Shown piece by piece: positions 19,401 through 26,234 of a stretch of 64,000 nt of DNA. Under the pieces are notes generated by a model that was not told the DNA's origin, ran no database searches, and saw only the letters and a program-made list of their open reading frames with translations. Origin of the DNA: Paratissierella sp033809995 (GTDB lineage: Bacteria > Bacillota > Clostridia > Tissierellales > Tissierellaceae). Numbering within the stretch: position 1 is the stretch's first letter; every line of letters begins with the position of its first letter. Location: the NCBI GenBank assembly GCA_033809995.1, contig JAPXKQ010000005.1, forward strand, positions 1 through 64,000, given 5' to 3'. Position numbers and translations under genes: made by a program.

Positions 19401-21435
19401 AATGTTTGTACCTTTAGATGATAAGATAAAGATAAGTTTAATTAGCCTTAAAAATACAACAAATGAGGCAAAAAAACTTACACTAGTATACTATATTAGA
19501 CCTGTATTAGGCGTAACAGATGAAGAAACTCAATTACTTATAGAAACGTCTATGGATTCTGAAGATATATTTAAAATAAAAAATTCATCTAATACAGAAT
19601 TTAAAAATAGTACTATTTTTGTATCATCATCTGAAAAAATAAAATCCTATACAAGTGATAGATTGGAGTTTTTAGGTAATATTCCAAATTACGAAAATCC
19701 TAGAGGTATAAATTTAGATAAACTATCAAATAGCGCAGGATTAGGATATAACCCTTGTGGTGCAATAGAAATAGAGATAGAAATCCCACCTAATAAAGAA
19801 AAAGAATTAGTTTTTTTGTTAGGAGAAGAAAGGGATTTAGAAAAAGGATATAAAACTATAAACAAATATAAGGATTTAAAGGAAGTTAAAATTGCATTAG
19901 AAGGTATCAAAGAGTTTTGGGATAGAACTGTAGATACTATAAAGGTGTTTACAAAGGATGAATCTCTAAACTATATGATGAATTCCTGGCTAATATATCA
20001 AACTATTAGTAGTAGAATATGGGCAAGGTCTGGATTTTACCAAGTAGGTGGAGCATATGGGGCTAGAGATCAAATACAAGATGTGGCAAATATCTTGTAC
20101 CATAGACCTGAAGAAGCAAGAAGACAAATTTTAGAAAACTGTGCTCACCAGTATATAGAAGGAGATATACAACATTGGTGGCATCCTTCATATGATAATG
20201 AGGTCAATAAAGGTATAAGAAGTAAATGCTCTGATGATTTACTATGGCTACCCTATTGTGTAGGAGAATATATTAATGTCACAGGTGATTATAGCATATT
20301 AGATGAAGAAGCGTACTATATAGAATCTGAACCTTTAAGAGAAACGGAATACGAAAGATACGAAGTCCCTAATAAATCTAAAGAAAAAGGTACTGTCTAT
20401 GACCATTGTATAAGGGCTATTGAAAGAGGAATAAACCTAAGTGAGAGAAATATTCCTCTGATTGGCACTGGAGATTGGAATGATGGGATGAATAAAGTAG
20501 GCTATAAAGGAAAAGGCGAAAGTATTTGGCTAGGATGGTTTTTAGCCACTGTACTTCAACTATTTATACTTATTTGTGAAAGTCAAAAGGATATGTCTCA
20601 TGCTGGAAAGTATAAAAGCCAAGTCCTAAGTCTAAAAGAGGCAATAGAAACTAATGGTTGGGATGGAGAATGGTATATTAGAGCCTTCTTTGATGATGGA
20701 AGTCCTATAGGCTCAAAGCGTAGTAAAGAATGTAGTATAGATTCTATTTCTCAATCTTGGTCTGTAATATCCAAGATAGGAGATAAGGAAAGAGCAAAAT
20801 CTGGACTAAAGGCAGTAGAAAAGTATTTGGTAAATGAAGAAGAAGGAATTATAGCACTTCTTATGCCACCTTTTGAAAATATAGAATTAGATCCAGGGTA
20901 TATAAAATCTTATGTATCAGGGGTTAGAGAAAATGGTGGTCAATATACTCATGCTTCTACTTGGGTAATAAAGGCATTTGCTATGCTAGGAGAAGGAGAT
21001 AAGGCATATAATTTATTCAAATTAATCAACCCTATAAATCATACAAGAACACAAATTGAATGTGCTAAATATAAAGTAGAACCCTATGTAGCAACAGCAG
21101 ATATATATACTAACCCAGAACATTTAGGAAGAGGAGGATGGAGCTGGTATACCGGCTCTGCTGGCTGGATGTACAAAGTAGCCTTAGAAGACATACTGGG
21201 CTTTAGAAAAGAAGGAGATAAATTATTCATAAATCCATCTATACCAAAGGATTGGGACGACTATAGAATAAAATACACCTATAAAAATTCTATCTATAAT
21301 ATAGAAGTAAAAAATCCAAATGGTGTAAACACTGGAGTATCTAAAATACTAGTAGACGGTAATATGATTAAAGATAAGTATATTAAATTAGTTGATGATG
21401 GAAGTATTCACAAAGTATTGATAGAAATGGGATAG
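13462..21435 (+). CDS. Cyclic beta-1,2-glucan synthase (GT84 / GH189-type / GH94 modules)
   Basis: A very large protein of 2657 residues. The N-terminal part has membrane helices near residues 370-410, 765-850 and 890-935 around a family-2-like glycosyltransferase core (VITLDADTNLP near 575 and RQHRWVRGDW near 723), as in GT84. A glucoamylase-like segment follows (about 965-1330, including SHHQGMIF), equivalent to the transglycosylase module now called GH189. The C-terminal third (about 1380-2640) is GH94 phosphorylase-like with the catalytic-acid motif GTGDWNDGMN near 2335. Such enzymes make cyclic beta-1,2-glucan from UDP-glucose at the membrane, cyclise it and trim it. ATG 13462 follows GAAAGGAAG. 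It ends before a good terminator. Confidence 0.9.
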   Translation: MWPIIKDDKINIDISLYKTKKRANVKAFLLVELNDAFKDIKKVYNILNQELSKDKNIPVGSQWILDNFYYIEQKYRDLRDAFKKSKKIVVNVVDNGLLKGLPRAYVLALDNISNINANITEESLIDFINIVQREETLTLEEIYHLPNFLSLGLLQHIRKVLLDLFKVYERWEKIDSVDISSEESLENIIANIHTMSSTEVERLRRRIKTEKVSSKDILEEIDKKLNYLGSSVRDLLEKEYRNFSQYKLYLGYGITSLRTIADLNWENIFNNISLVEKTIRQDPLDIYDNMDYTSKNYYRFRIQELAYRFHVQEIYIAKKVIEFAKEEFDKGIRDKRSHIGYYLLDEGVERLYKDFNFSNRKIKINRINEIDYIFPIILLSILLSFIYTYFSYRDGNYIVFILAFIPAATVSINIMNKVFMKKYKSKIIPKLEFHDNIPKDLSTFVIVPCLLPDESMVEKLAKSLETYYLSNKDENIYFGILGDFKDGNDRYTSEDEKIISKGLEIIKELNNKYPSDNERFYYFNRARTFSNTQKKWMGWERKRGSLVEFNRLLLGEDTTFNIVSNDVSNLNIKYVITLDADTNLPINAAKKLIGTLAHPLNWAVLDDKKGIVRSGYGIIQPRIIVSTESTNKSLFTRIFAGEGGIDSYSGAISDIYQDLFNEGIFTGKGIYDLKIFHEVLNNIPENSILSHDLLEGSYIRAGLATDIFLIDGYPEKYNSYIMRQHRWVRGDWQLIKWLYGLKGKEISLMSKWKILDNMRRSLIPTTQLLLIFSVCFFHINLYTWIALSFLMFFYQLLFMLINNIFHYDIKSQNIKLHGNLIRGYRVFLYQGLLSIIFLPYEGVMMLDAILRSLYRVFISRRNLLEWTTAFDMEKKLGNSLSGYFRKMKSNIVAVLLLVGLTYFFNYENLILSMFLGLLWLSGPMVAFYISKEYIEERVAPKEEDIELLHSIGRKTWDFYRQITDEKNNYLPPDNYQEFPYNGTANRTSPTNIGFYLLSILSSRDLGYIDTEEMLRLVDLTITTIEKLEKWEGHLYNWYDTETLEPLRPIFVSTVDSGNILGYLIVLKEGLKEYLDKSTLEENNLIRRIGKLIDDTNFKPLYDKKKQLFYIGYNVDENKELNVYYDLLASEARTTSYIAISRGEVPPEHWHKLGKLLVKEKGYISLASWTGTMFEYLMPTLNMKSYKNTLLDETYKTCINIQKDYGDYKNVPWGISEAGYFAFDSQFNYQYKAFGVPKLGFKRGLKEELVISPYSTFLALNFDYPNAIENIKRMRSAGLEGKYGFYESVDYTITRLPKHLNQGIIKSYMSHHQGMIFVSINNFINNNIVVKRFHRNSYMKCGEYLLQEKIPNKFYLSNEYENPYDFVFRKDREVLWNNRIYGIEDLWDIKCHVLSSRTYTMMINSMGEGFSKNEDIFINRWRKDFLANSYGQFIYIKDLKNNKVWSTTYAPTFVKPDDYNISFSTDRASFNRKDGDIESTMEVFLLPEELGEVRKVVLKNHGTEEALLETISYFEVTGTTYHSDLAHMSFNNLFVKTEALENEGGLLAHRRKRDEKSETSFIFHGIKAFGQEDSIVSYETNRSNFIGRGNSLKNPQALEKGNTNTTGIVLDPIMSISKKISVPPNDKVEVYYITGLSDSRDEIRDILNKYSTIENINMAMDLISTKSQTEIDYLNLDHSNIEFYEELMPYIFYLKDNKKKKYKSIISATDRGKESLWAHGISGDNPIVLIRIKDLEGLDNLIKIINAHEYWSYKGIIVDLIVLYEEEDMYYRPLSQKIIEVIQEIRGNIINTYGGIYVKNKNTMEKDEEGLFYKWANLIINAEEEFKFNNNKYKEIKTKELKSSSVEYKKSPADLDLKFFNGYGGFSNDGGEYIIRLHKNLNTPMPWINVIANQNFGFIVTEYGTGFTWSVNSRENKLTPWYNDPINDLPSEIIYLKDNDTQETFTITPKPIRGEEEYLITYGRGYAIFNHNSHGIEQSLTMFVPLDDKIKISLISLKNTTNEAKKLTLVYYIRPVLGVTDEETQLLIETSMDSEDIFKIKNSSNTEFKNSTIFVSSSEKIKSYTSDRLEFLGNIPNYENPRGINLDKLSNSAGLGYNPCGAIEIEIEIPPNKEKELVFLLGEERDLEKGYKTINKYKDLKEVKIALEGIKEFWDRTVDTIKVFTKDESLNYMMNSWLIYQTISSRIWARSGFYQVGGAYGARDQIQDVANILYHRPEEARRQILENCAHQYIEGDIQHWWHPSYDNEVNKGIRSKCSDDLLWLPYCVGEYINVTGDYSILDEEAYYIESEPLRETEYERYEVPNKSKEKGTVYDHCIRAIERGINLSERNIPLIGTGDWNDGMNKVGYKGKGESIWLGWFLATVLQLFILICESQKDMSHAGKYKSQVLSLKEAIETNGWDGEWYIRAFFDDGSPIGSKRSKECSIDSISQSWSVISKIGDKERAKSGLKAVEKYLVNEEEGIIALLMPPFENIELDPGYIKSYVSGVRENGGQYTHASTWVIKAFAMLGEGDKAYNLFKLINPINHTRTQIECAKYKVEPYVATADIYTNPEHLGRGGWSWYTGSAGWMYKVALEDILGFRKEGDKLFINPSIPKDWDDYRIKYTYKNSIYNIEVKNPNGVNTGVSKILVDGNMIKDKYIKLVDDGSIHKVLIEMG

Positions 21436-21440
21436 AAGAT

Positions 21441-21475
21441 GACCTAGCTTTTAGAGGCTAGGTCAGTATTTTTTT
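21441..21475 (+). terminator. Intrinsic terminator after the cyclic glucan synthase
   Basis: GACCTAGC (21441-21448) pairs with GCTAGGTC (21457-21464) and is followed by AGTATTTTTTT. Confidence 0.88.
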
Positions 21476-21591
21476 GGTTTAATTATTTAAGATATTTTAA
21501 CAATGTGTTGCAAAATAGCCACAATAAAAGTAAAATTAACATAAATCGAATATATTATGTTAGAATAAAAGACAAAGAAGGGGTAGATATC

Positions 21592-22296
21592 GTGACTCCA
21601 TTAGCAAATAAAGGGGAAAAAATGACTAAAAGGACTATTAATTTATTTTTAACATCAATAATTTCACTAGGAACTATGTATATAGTAGATGGAATAATAA
21701 ATCCGGGATATATCTATAAATCAGCAATTAAAATAGTAATGTTCCTATTAATTCCACTAATATTTACACTACTTGATAAAAATATTGATTCAAAAACTAT
21801 ATTTAAGATGAAATCAAAAAGGCAATTATTATTTTCGGTATTACTTGGTCTTGGGGTTTATATTATTATTTTAGGAGCATATTTTATTCTTAAGTACTTT
21901 ATAGATTTAGAAAATATTAAAAATATATTAGAAGAAAATCTTAGGGTAAATAAAGGTAATTTTATATGGGTAGCCCTTTATATTTCATTTATCAACTCAC
22001 TTTTAGAAGAATTCTTCTTTAGAGGATTTTTATTCTTGAATCTAAAGAAAATAGCAAATAGGGGCTTCGCCTATGTATATAGTGCATTAGCTTTTGCAAT
22101 ATATCATATCGCAATAATGTTCAATTGGTTTAGTCCATATTTATTTATCCTTGCTTTGACAGGATTATTTGTTGGCGGGCTAATATTTGACTACGTTAAT
22201 GATAAAAGCGAAAATATATACAACTCTTGGCTAGTCCATATGTTTGCAAACTTTGCTATTAATACTATTGGATTTATTATGTTTGGAATTATATAA
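21592..22296 (+). CDS. CPBP-family intramembrane metalloprotease
   Basis: A membrane protein of about 234 residues with several hydrophobic helices and the Abi/CPBP signature: SLLEEFFFRGFLFL (Glu139, Glu140, Arg144 in this numbering), a later AFAIYHIAIMF motif with the conserved His, and a final NFAINTIG segment. CPBP proteases include the CAAX prenyl protease Rce1 and bacteriocin self-immunity proteins. The target is unknown. I chose GTG 21592 (AAGAAGGGG upstream); ATG 21622 with AAAGGGG upstream is an almost equal alternative and drops ten residues. Confidence 0.82.
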   Translation: MTPLANKGEKMTKRTINLFLTSIISLGTMYIVDGIINPGYIYKSAIKIVMFLLIPLIFTLLDKNIDSKTIFKMKSKRQLLFSVLLGLGVYIIILGAYFILKYFIDLENIKNILEENLRVNKGNFIWVALYISFINSLLEEFFFRGFLFLNLKKIANRGFAYVYSALAFAIYHIAIMFNWFSPYLFILALTGLFVGGLIFDYVNDKSENIYNSWLVHMFANFAINTIGFIMFGII

Positions 22297-22297
22297 A

Positions 22298-22325
22298 TTA
22301 GGGATGGTCCTTTGTGCCATCCTAA
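22298..22325. terminator. Weak hairpin between convergent genes
   Basis: TTAGGGATGG pairs with CCATCCTAA around a short loop, with one bulged base. It lies between the CPBP gene and the leftward small gene and may serve both, though T runs are poor. Confidence 0.4.
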
Positions 22326-22357
22326 AACAATTATTGGATATCACACCAAAAAATAAA

Positions 22358-22615
22358 TCAATTCTTGCCAATCAACATTATAGCTTTATCATAATCATCT
22401 TTATGCACATAAAGATAATATATATTAGCTAATTCTGTTTTTTCACCAAAGGCTCCAGTGCGACTCCTTGAGGGACCAAAAAGTTTAGAATTATTACGAT
22501 ATACTACTCTAGTAGTATATTCTATTCCATTAGAAATAAGTATTTCTTTTACTTTGTTAACAGCTTTTATTGAATATCCGTTATAGACATCTTTCCTATT
22601 CCAAAGTGAAATCAT
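22358..22615 (-). CDS. Small protein of unknown function (85 residues)
   Basis: On the minus strand, ATG at 22615 is preceded by GGAGG with ideal spacing. An upstream in-frame ATG at 22654 would add MDLLIYKFIGGYN but reads through that ribosome site. The protein starts ISLWNRKDVYNGYS, contains TRVVYRNNSKLFGPSRSRTG and ends ELANIYYLYVHKDDYDKAIMLI. This short alternating pattern is reminiscent of DUF2007-type putative signalling proteins; I cannot confirm the family. The gene has its own upstream region on the right, part of which is duplicated at 44980-45043. Confidence 0.6.
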   Translation of the reverse strand: MISLWNRKDVYNGYSIKAVNKVKEILISNGIEYTTRVVYRNNSKLFGPSRSRTGAFGEKTELANIYYLYVHKDDYDKAIMLIGKN

Positions 22616-22625
22616 ATTATAACCT

Positions 22626-22689
22626 CCAATAAATTTATATATTAGCAAATCCATGGATGTTTTCTTAATTATATCATATGAAAATAAAT
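22626..22689. repeat. 64-bp dispersed repeat, copy 1 (leader of the small gene)
   Basis: This segment is nearly identical (63 of 64 bases) to 44980-45043. Here it covers the promoter and 5' region of the leftward small gene: on the minus strand it contains GATATAATT, a good -10, and the upstream in-frame ATG. Confidence 0.85.
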
Positions 22690-22747
22690 TAATTACCCTT
22701 CTTGCTTATAAAACTTGCAAATTAATGCTATCATGTAATTAATAATG
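22679..22747. repeat. Second dispersed repeat, copy 1
   Basis: About 68 bases starting TGAAAATAAATTAATT and containing TGCTTATAAA and TTAATGCTATCATGTAATTA align with 54488-54556 at roughly 85 percent identity. In the second copy the core reads TGCTATAATG, an extended -10, so this may be a mobile or duplicated promoter segment. It overlaps the end of the 64-bp repeat. The rest of the gap up to 22893 has a TATAAT in GGCTATAATTTAGCC (about 22862-22876) that may start the Wadjet transcript. Confidence 0.65.
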
Positions 22748-22893
22748 TATTATGGGTTTTGAAGCGAAAATGATAAGAATTAGAGGTTAAATGTACTTAT
22801 ATATTAAACTATGTAAATATATGTTAAAATATATATAACAGAGTAATAGGATATAAATAGGGCTATAATTTAGCCATTAAAGGGGAGGAACCA

Positions 22894-23892
22894 ATGAAAT
22901 ATATTAAATACAATGGGAAGAAGAAAATTACATTAGATGAAATCATTAAAAATTATAGAATAGATGATTATCAGTTACTTGTAAAATTTATTATAGATAA
23001 TATTGATATGGGTACCATAACGCCTATAAAAAGTTCCAGAACCAATGGGAAAAACCCAGCTTTATACAATGCATACAGGATAATTGTTTCCGAAAGTGAT
23101 AATAGTAAATATAAGGACAATTTGTTGTACAAGCTAAATACTCAACTTAAGCTTGATTACTATATCAATAATATAGAAAAATATAAGGAAGATGAAGAAT
23201 ATATAATTAAGCTGAGCAATTATCTAGATACTAATAAAAGACTACTGGATGAGCCTGAATCCATCAATGAAAGGAGCTTTGAAATCTGGGGGAGGGAAAA
23301 GTTTCTTCAGAAGAATGGAAATAAAATTCTAAAAAATCTCGGAATGTCACTTGATAGTTTAAATGTATATGAAACAACTGAACCTCTCTCATATTATTCT
23401 CATCATAAAAAAACTCCACAAAATATATTGATAATAGAAAATAAGGATACATTCTATAGTATGAGAAGGCATCTCTTAAATGGAAACGAAAGTATACTCG
23501 GGCTGAAGGTTGGAACTCTTATTTATGGCAAAGGTAAGGGAATATCCAAATCCTTTAAAGACTTTACATATTGTGTTGAGCCTTATTTAAGTAGCAATAT
23601 TAATAATATTTATTATTTTGGAGACCTGGATTATGAAGGCATTATAATTTATGAATCCTTATGCAGGGTTTTTAAGGACAATATCGCAATAAAGCTTTTT
23701 TTAGCTGCTTATAGGGCTATGCTTAAAAAGGCAGATAAGAACGATTTACCTGAAATGAAGGAAGGACAGAATAAGAATATTGGAAGTCATTTTCTTATGG
23801 CTTTCAATCAGAAGGAAAGAGAAGAGATATTAAAAATCTTAAATGAAAATAAATATATTCCTCAGGAGATATTAAGTATCAGGGATTTTTAG
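22894..23892 (+). CDS. jetD: Wadjet protein JetD (Toprim-type nuclease subunit)
   Basis: A 332-residue protein. The C-terminal half carries a Toprim-like fold of the JetD_C/DUF2220 type: NILIIENKDTF gives the catalytic glutamate (about residue 183), and YYFGDLDYEG gives the acidic pair D244 and D246. JetD is the DNA-cutting subunit of the Wadjet SMC complex, which senses and cleaves closed circular plasmid DNA. The N-terminal part (1-130) is probably the winged-helix arm. The start is preceded by GGGGAGG. It is the first gene of the cluster here, nine bases before jetA, whereas jetD is last in the best known Wadjet operons. Confidence 0.87.
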   Translation: MKYIKYNGKKKITLDEIIKNYRIDDYQLLVKFIIDNIDMGTITPIKSSRTNGKNPALYNAYRIIVSESDNSKYKDNLLYKLNTQLKLDYYINNIEKYKEDEEYIIKLSNYLDTNKRLLDEPESINERSFEIWGREKFLQKNGNKILKNLGMSLDSLNVYETTEPLSYYSHHKKTPQNILIIENKDTFYSMRRHLLNGNESILGLKVGTLIYGKGKGISKSFKDFTYCVEPYLSSNINNIYYFGDLDYEGIIIYESLCRVFKDNIAIKLFLAAYRAMLKKADKNDLPEMKEGQNKNIGSHFLMAFNQKEREEILKILNENKYIPQEILSIRDF

Positions 23893-23901
23893 GAGGCTAT
23901 T

Positions 23902-25506
23902 ATGGAATTATCATTTTTAAATAACTTTCCAAGGCGTATGAAGCATGTAGGCACCTATGCGTTTTTATTTAGGAACAGTATGGCAAAGACTACCTGGAAG
24001 CAATATGAATTTGCAGATTTTTATGAGCAAACCAATATGATATTTGCAATTTTACTTTTTATAATGGAGCAATCATTAAAGGATGAGCCCTGTACCATGG
24101 ATGATATAGGAAACTTTATAGACACTGTAAATATGCAAAGCTTTAGAAAGCATATTACCTACGAACAATGTAAGGAGCTGGGGGATTTTATTGTTAACGT
24201 AATCCTTGGAAATGAAGGCAGGGTAATGTACTTTAAAGGCTATGATTTCAATGAAAATCAATATAAGGATATTCATATTAGCTTTATAGAAAATAAGACT
24301 GTATATATTGATGGAGATGTTAGAAGAACCTCCTATTATTTAACCGATGATGGATATAATCTGCTTCTATCCACCTTAGAAATGGAAGCGAATATGCTTC
24401 TTACAATTCATGAAATGATATTTAAGCTTCATATTGAAAAGGCTTCCTATGATAAGGCAGTTGATGATGTAAAGAATATCTTTAATCAATTAAGGATTCA
24501 GTATCAGAAGATTCAGGAGGCAATGCGAAGGATTAAGCAAAATGCACTTAACTATTCTGTTGCTGATTATAGGAGATTATTAGAAGAAAACCTGGATACC
24601 ATTAGTGATACAAGTAAAAAGTTTTCAGGATATAGGGAAAACATAAGAGAACGTGTTAAGGCTTTAGAGGAGCAGGACATTAATATCAAGAAATTGGACA
24701 AGGAAGATAATGAAAATCTTAAAAATCTTAAAATAATCGAGGATTATTTAAGCTGTGTCATAGATGAACATCAGAGGATATTAAAGAATCATTTTGAATT
24801 GAAATCACTATATACTAAAGAACTTGAGGATTTATCTCAAATGACACTTATAAAAAGGTTTAATCTTAGAGCTGAATTATATGATAAGATTTTGGAAAAT
24901 CCTAAGTACCTTGAAAATATAGAGCATTTTATAAGGCCAATTCTAAATCGTGAAGGTGATAAAACTTATAATATAAATAAGTCTGTAGAGATACAAAGGC
25001 CCATAAGAGCAAAGGTAGAAGAGGATGAAGAGGAATTATTTGACTTTGATGAAAATGAGTGGCAGGAGGAGAAAAAGGCCAAAGCCAGGGAACGATTAAA
25101 TCTATATAATAATATACTTAAAATAATACTAACCAGGGCAAAGGAAAGTAACGGAATATCACTTAGAGAATTGAAGGATTCCTTAAATGGCGACTATAGT
25201 GAGCTTATACCAAATGTAGAGATTTTCAAAGAGGTTGTTATTGAAATGATTAAAAATACTATCATAGATATAGAGGAGCTAAAAAAGGAAAAGGAAGAAC
25301 ATTTAGAAGATAGCAATGTGCTGGAGTTTCAGCTTAATGAAAGTATTTTAGAGCTTACTTACAAATATATAGCTCTAAGAAAAATTAAGAAGATTAATAC
25401 CTATAGAATTCAGGAAGATGAGCCTGTAATATTTGAAAACCTTAAGAGTGATACTGGAAGAATTAGAAAGATACAATGTTCTAATATTTACTTTGGAGTA
25501 GAATAA
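23902..25506 (+). CDS. jetA: Wadjet protein JetA (kleisin-type subunit)
   Basis: A 534-residue protein beginning MELSFLNNFPRRMKHVGTYAFLF, similar to the DUF5716/JetA family annotated in clostridial Wadjet systems. The middle (about 180-310) is rich in heptad-like helices, and an acidic linker EEDEEELFDFDENEWQEEKK (about 375-395) precedes a C-terminal winged-helix-like region. In Wadjet, JetA bridges the SMC heads as a kleisin. TTAGGAGG precedes the start. The family call rests on recognition of the sequence style and on gene context between JetD and JetB. Confidence 0.85.
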   Translation: MELSFLNNFPRRMKHVGTYAFLFRNSMAKTTWKQYEFADFYEQTNMIFAILLFIMEQSLKDEPCTMDDIGNFIDTVNMQSFRKHITYEQCKELGDFIVNVILGNEGRVMYFKGYDFNENQYKDIHISFIENKTVYIDGDVRRTSYYLTDDGYNLLLSTLEMEANMLLTIHEMIFKLHIEKASYDKAVDDVKNIFNQLRIQYQKIQEAMRRIKQNALNYSVADYRRLLEENLDTISDTSKKFSGYRENIRERVKALEEQDINIKKLDKEDNENLKNLKIIEDYLSCVIDEHQRILKNHFELKSLYTKELEDLSQMTLIKRFNLRAELYDKILENPKYLENIEHFIRPILNREGDKTYNINKSVEIQRPIRAKVEEDEEELFDFDENEWQEEKKAKARERLNLYNNILKIILTRAKESNGISLRELKDSLNGDYSELIPNVEIFKEVVIEMIKNTIIDIEELKKEKEEHLEDSNVLEFQLNESILELTYKYIALRKIKKINTYRIQEDEPVIFENLKSDTGRIRKIQCSNIYFGVE

Positions 25507-25520
25507 GGAGGGTAGCATAG

Positions 25521-26234
25521 ATGGCATATGAGTTAGAGGAAATAAATCTTAGTCAGAGGATTTTCTATTACCTGATTGAGCACCGGGAGCTAAAGGAAGA
25601 GGAAGAATCTGTACTTTATAAGGCATATACAGAAAAAGAGAATGTAATGGATCTTGTTAAGAGACAGGGTATAGCTGCAAAGAGTATTATTGAAAGATAC
25701 GGAAATGTGATTTATTTAATACCAAATGAAGATAATGACTACCTGGGATATTCTAAAAGGGATTTAAAGGGGGTTCTTTGTAAGTCAGGGGCCAATGATA
25801 AGGACTATTATCTTTCTCAATTTGTAATACTTACTCTTTTAGTGGAATTCTATGATGGGCAAGGAAGCAGCAGTAAAGCCAGGGATTTTTTAAGGGTTGG
25901 AGACTTTTTAAATAGCATTTCTGAAAGACTAAAGGAAGGGGCGGCAAATATTAATGCTGAGGAAGAAGACAAGGACGGACTTGCATTTTCCAATATGTTG
26001 GAGGCATTTGAGGCCCTAAGGAGTGAAATAGGCTCCAAGGCAAAGACTACAAAGGAAGGGTTTGTTCATAATCTATTAACCTTCTTACAAAAACAAGGGT
26101 TAATAGATTATATTGAAGAGGATGAAATGATTAAAACAACAAAGAAGCTGGACCAGTTTATGGATTATAATCTTTTAAATAAGAAAAATTATGACCGTGT
26201 ACTAAGTGTATTGGGAGTGAAAGAAAATGAGTAA
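25521..26234 (+). CDS. jetB: Wadjet protein JetB (KITE-type subunit)
   Basis: A 237-residue protein starting MAYELEEINLSQRIFYYLIE and ending in a basic helix, matching the DUF6063-type JetB annotated between JetA and JetC. JetB is the KITE-like winged-helix dimer that binds the kleisin in Wadjet complexes. AAGGAGGG precedes the start. Its last 8 bases overlap jetC, so the two are translationally coupled. No enzymatic motif is expected or seen. Confidence 0.82.
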   Translation: MAYELEEINLSQRIFYYLIEHRELKEEEESVLYKAYTEKENVMDLVKRQGIAAKSIIERYGNVIYLIPNEDNDYLGYSKRDLKGVLCKSGANDKDYYLSQFVILTLLVEFYDGQGSSSKARDFLRVGDFLNSISERLKEGAANINAEEEDKDGLAFSNMLEAFEALRSEIGSKAKTTKEGFVHNLLTFLQKQGLIDYIEEDEMIKTTKKLDQFMDYNLLNKKNYDRVLSVLGVKENE

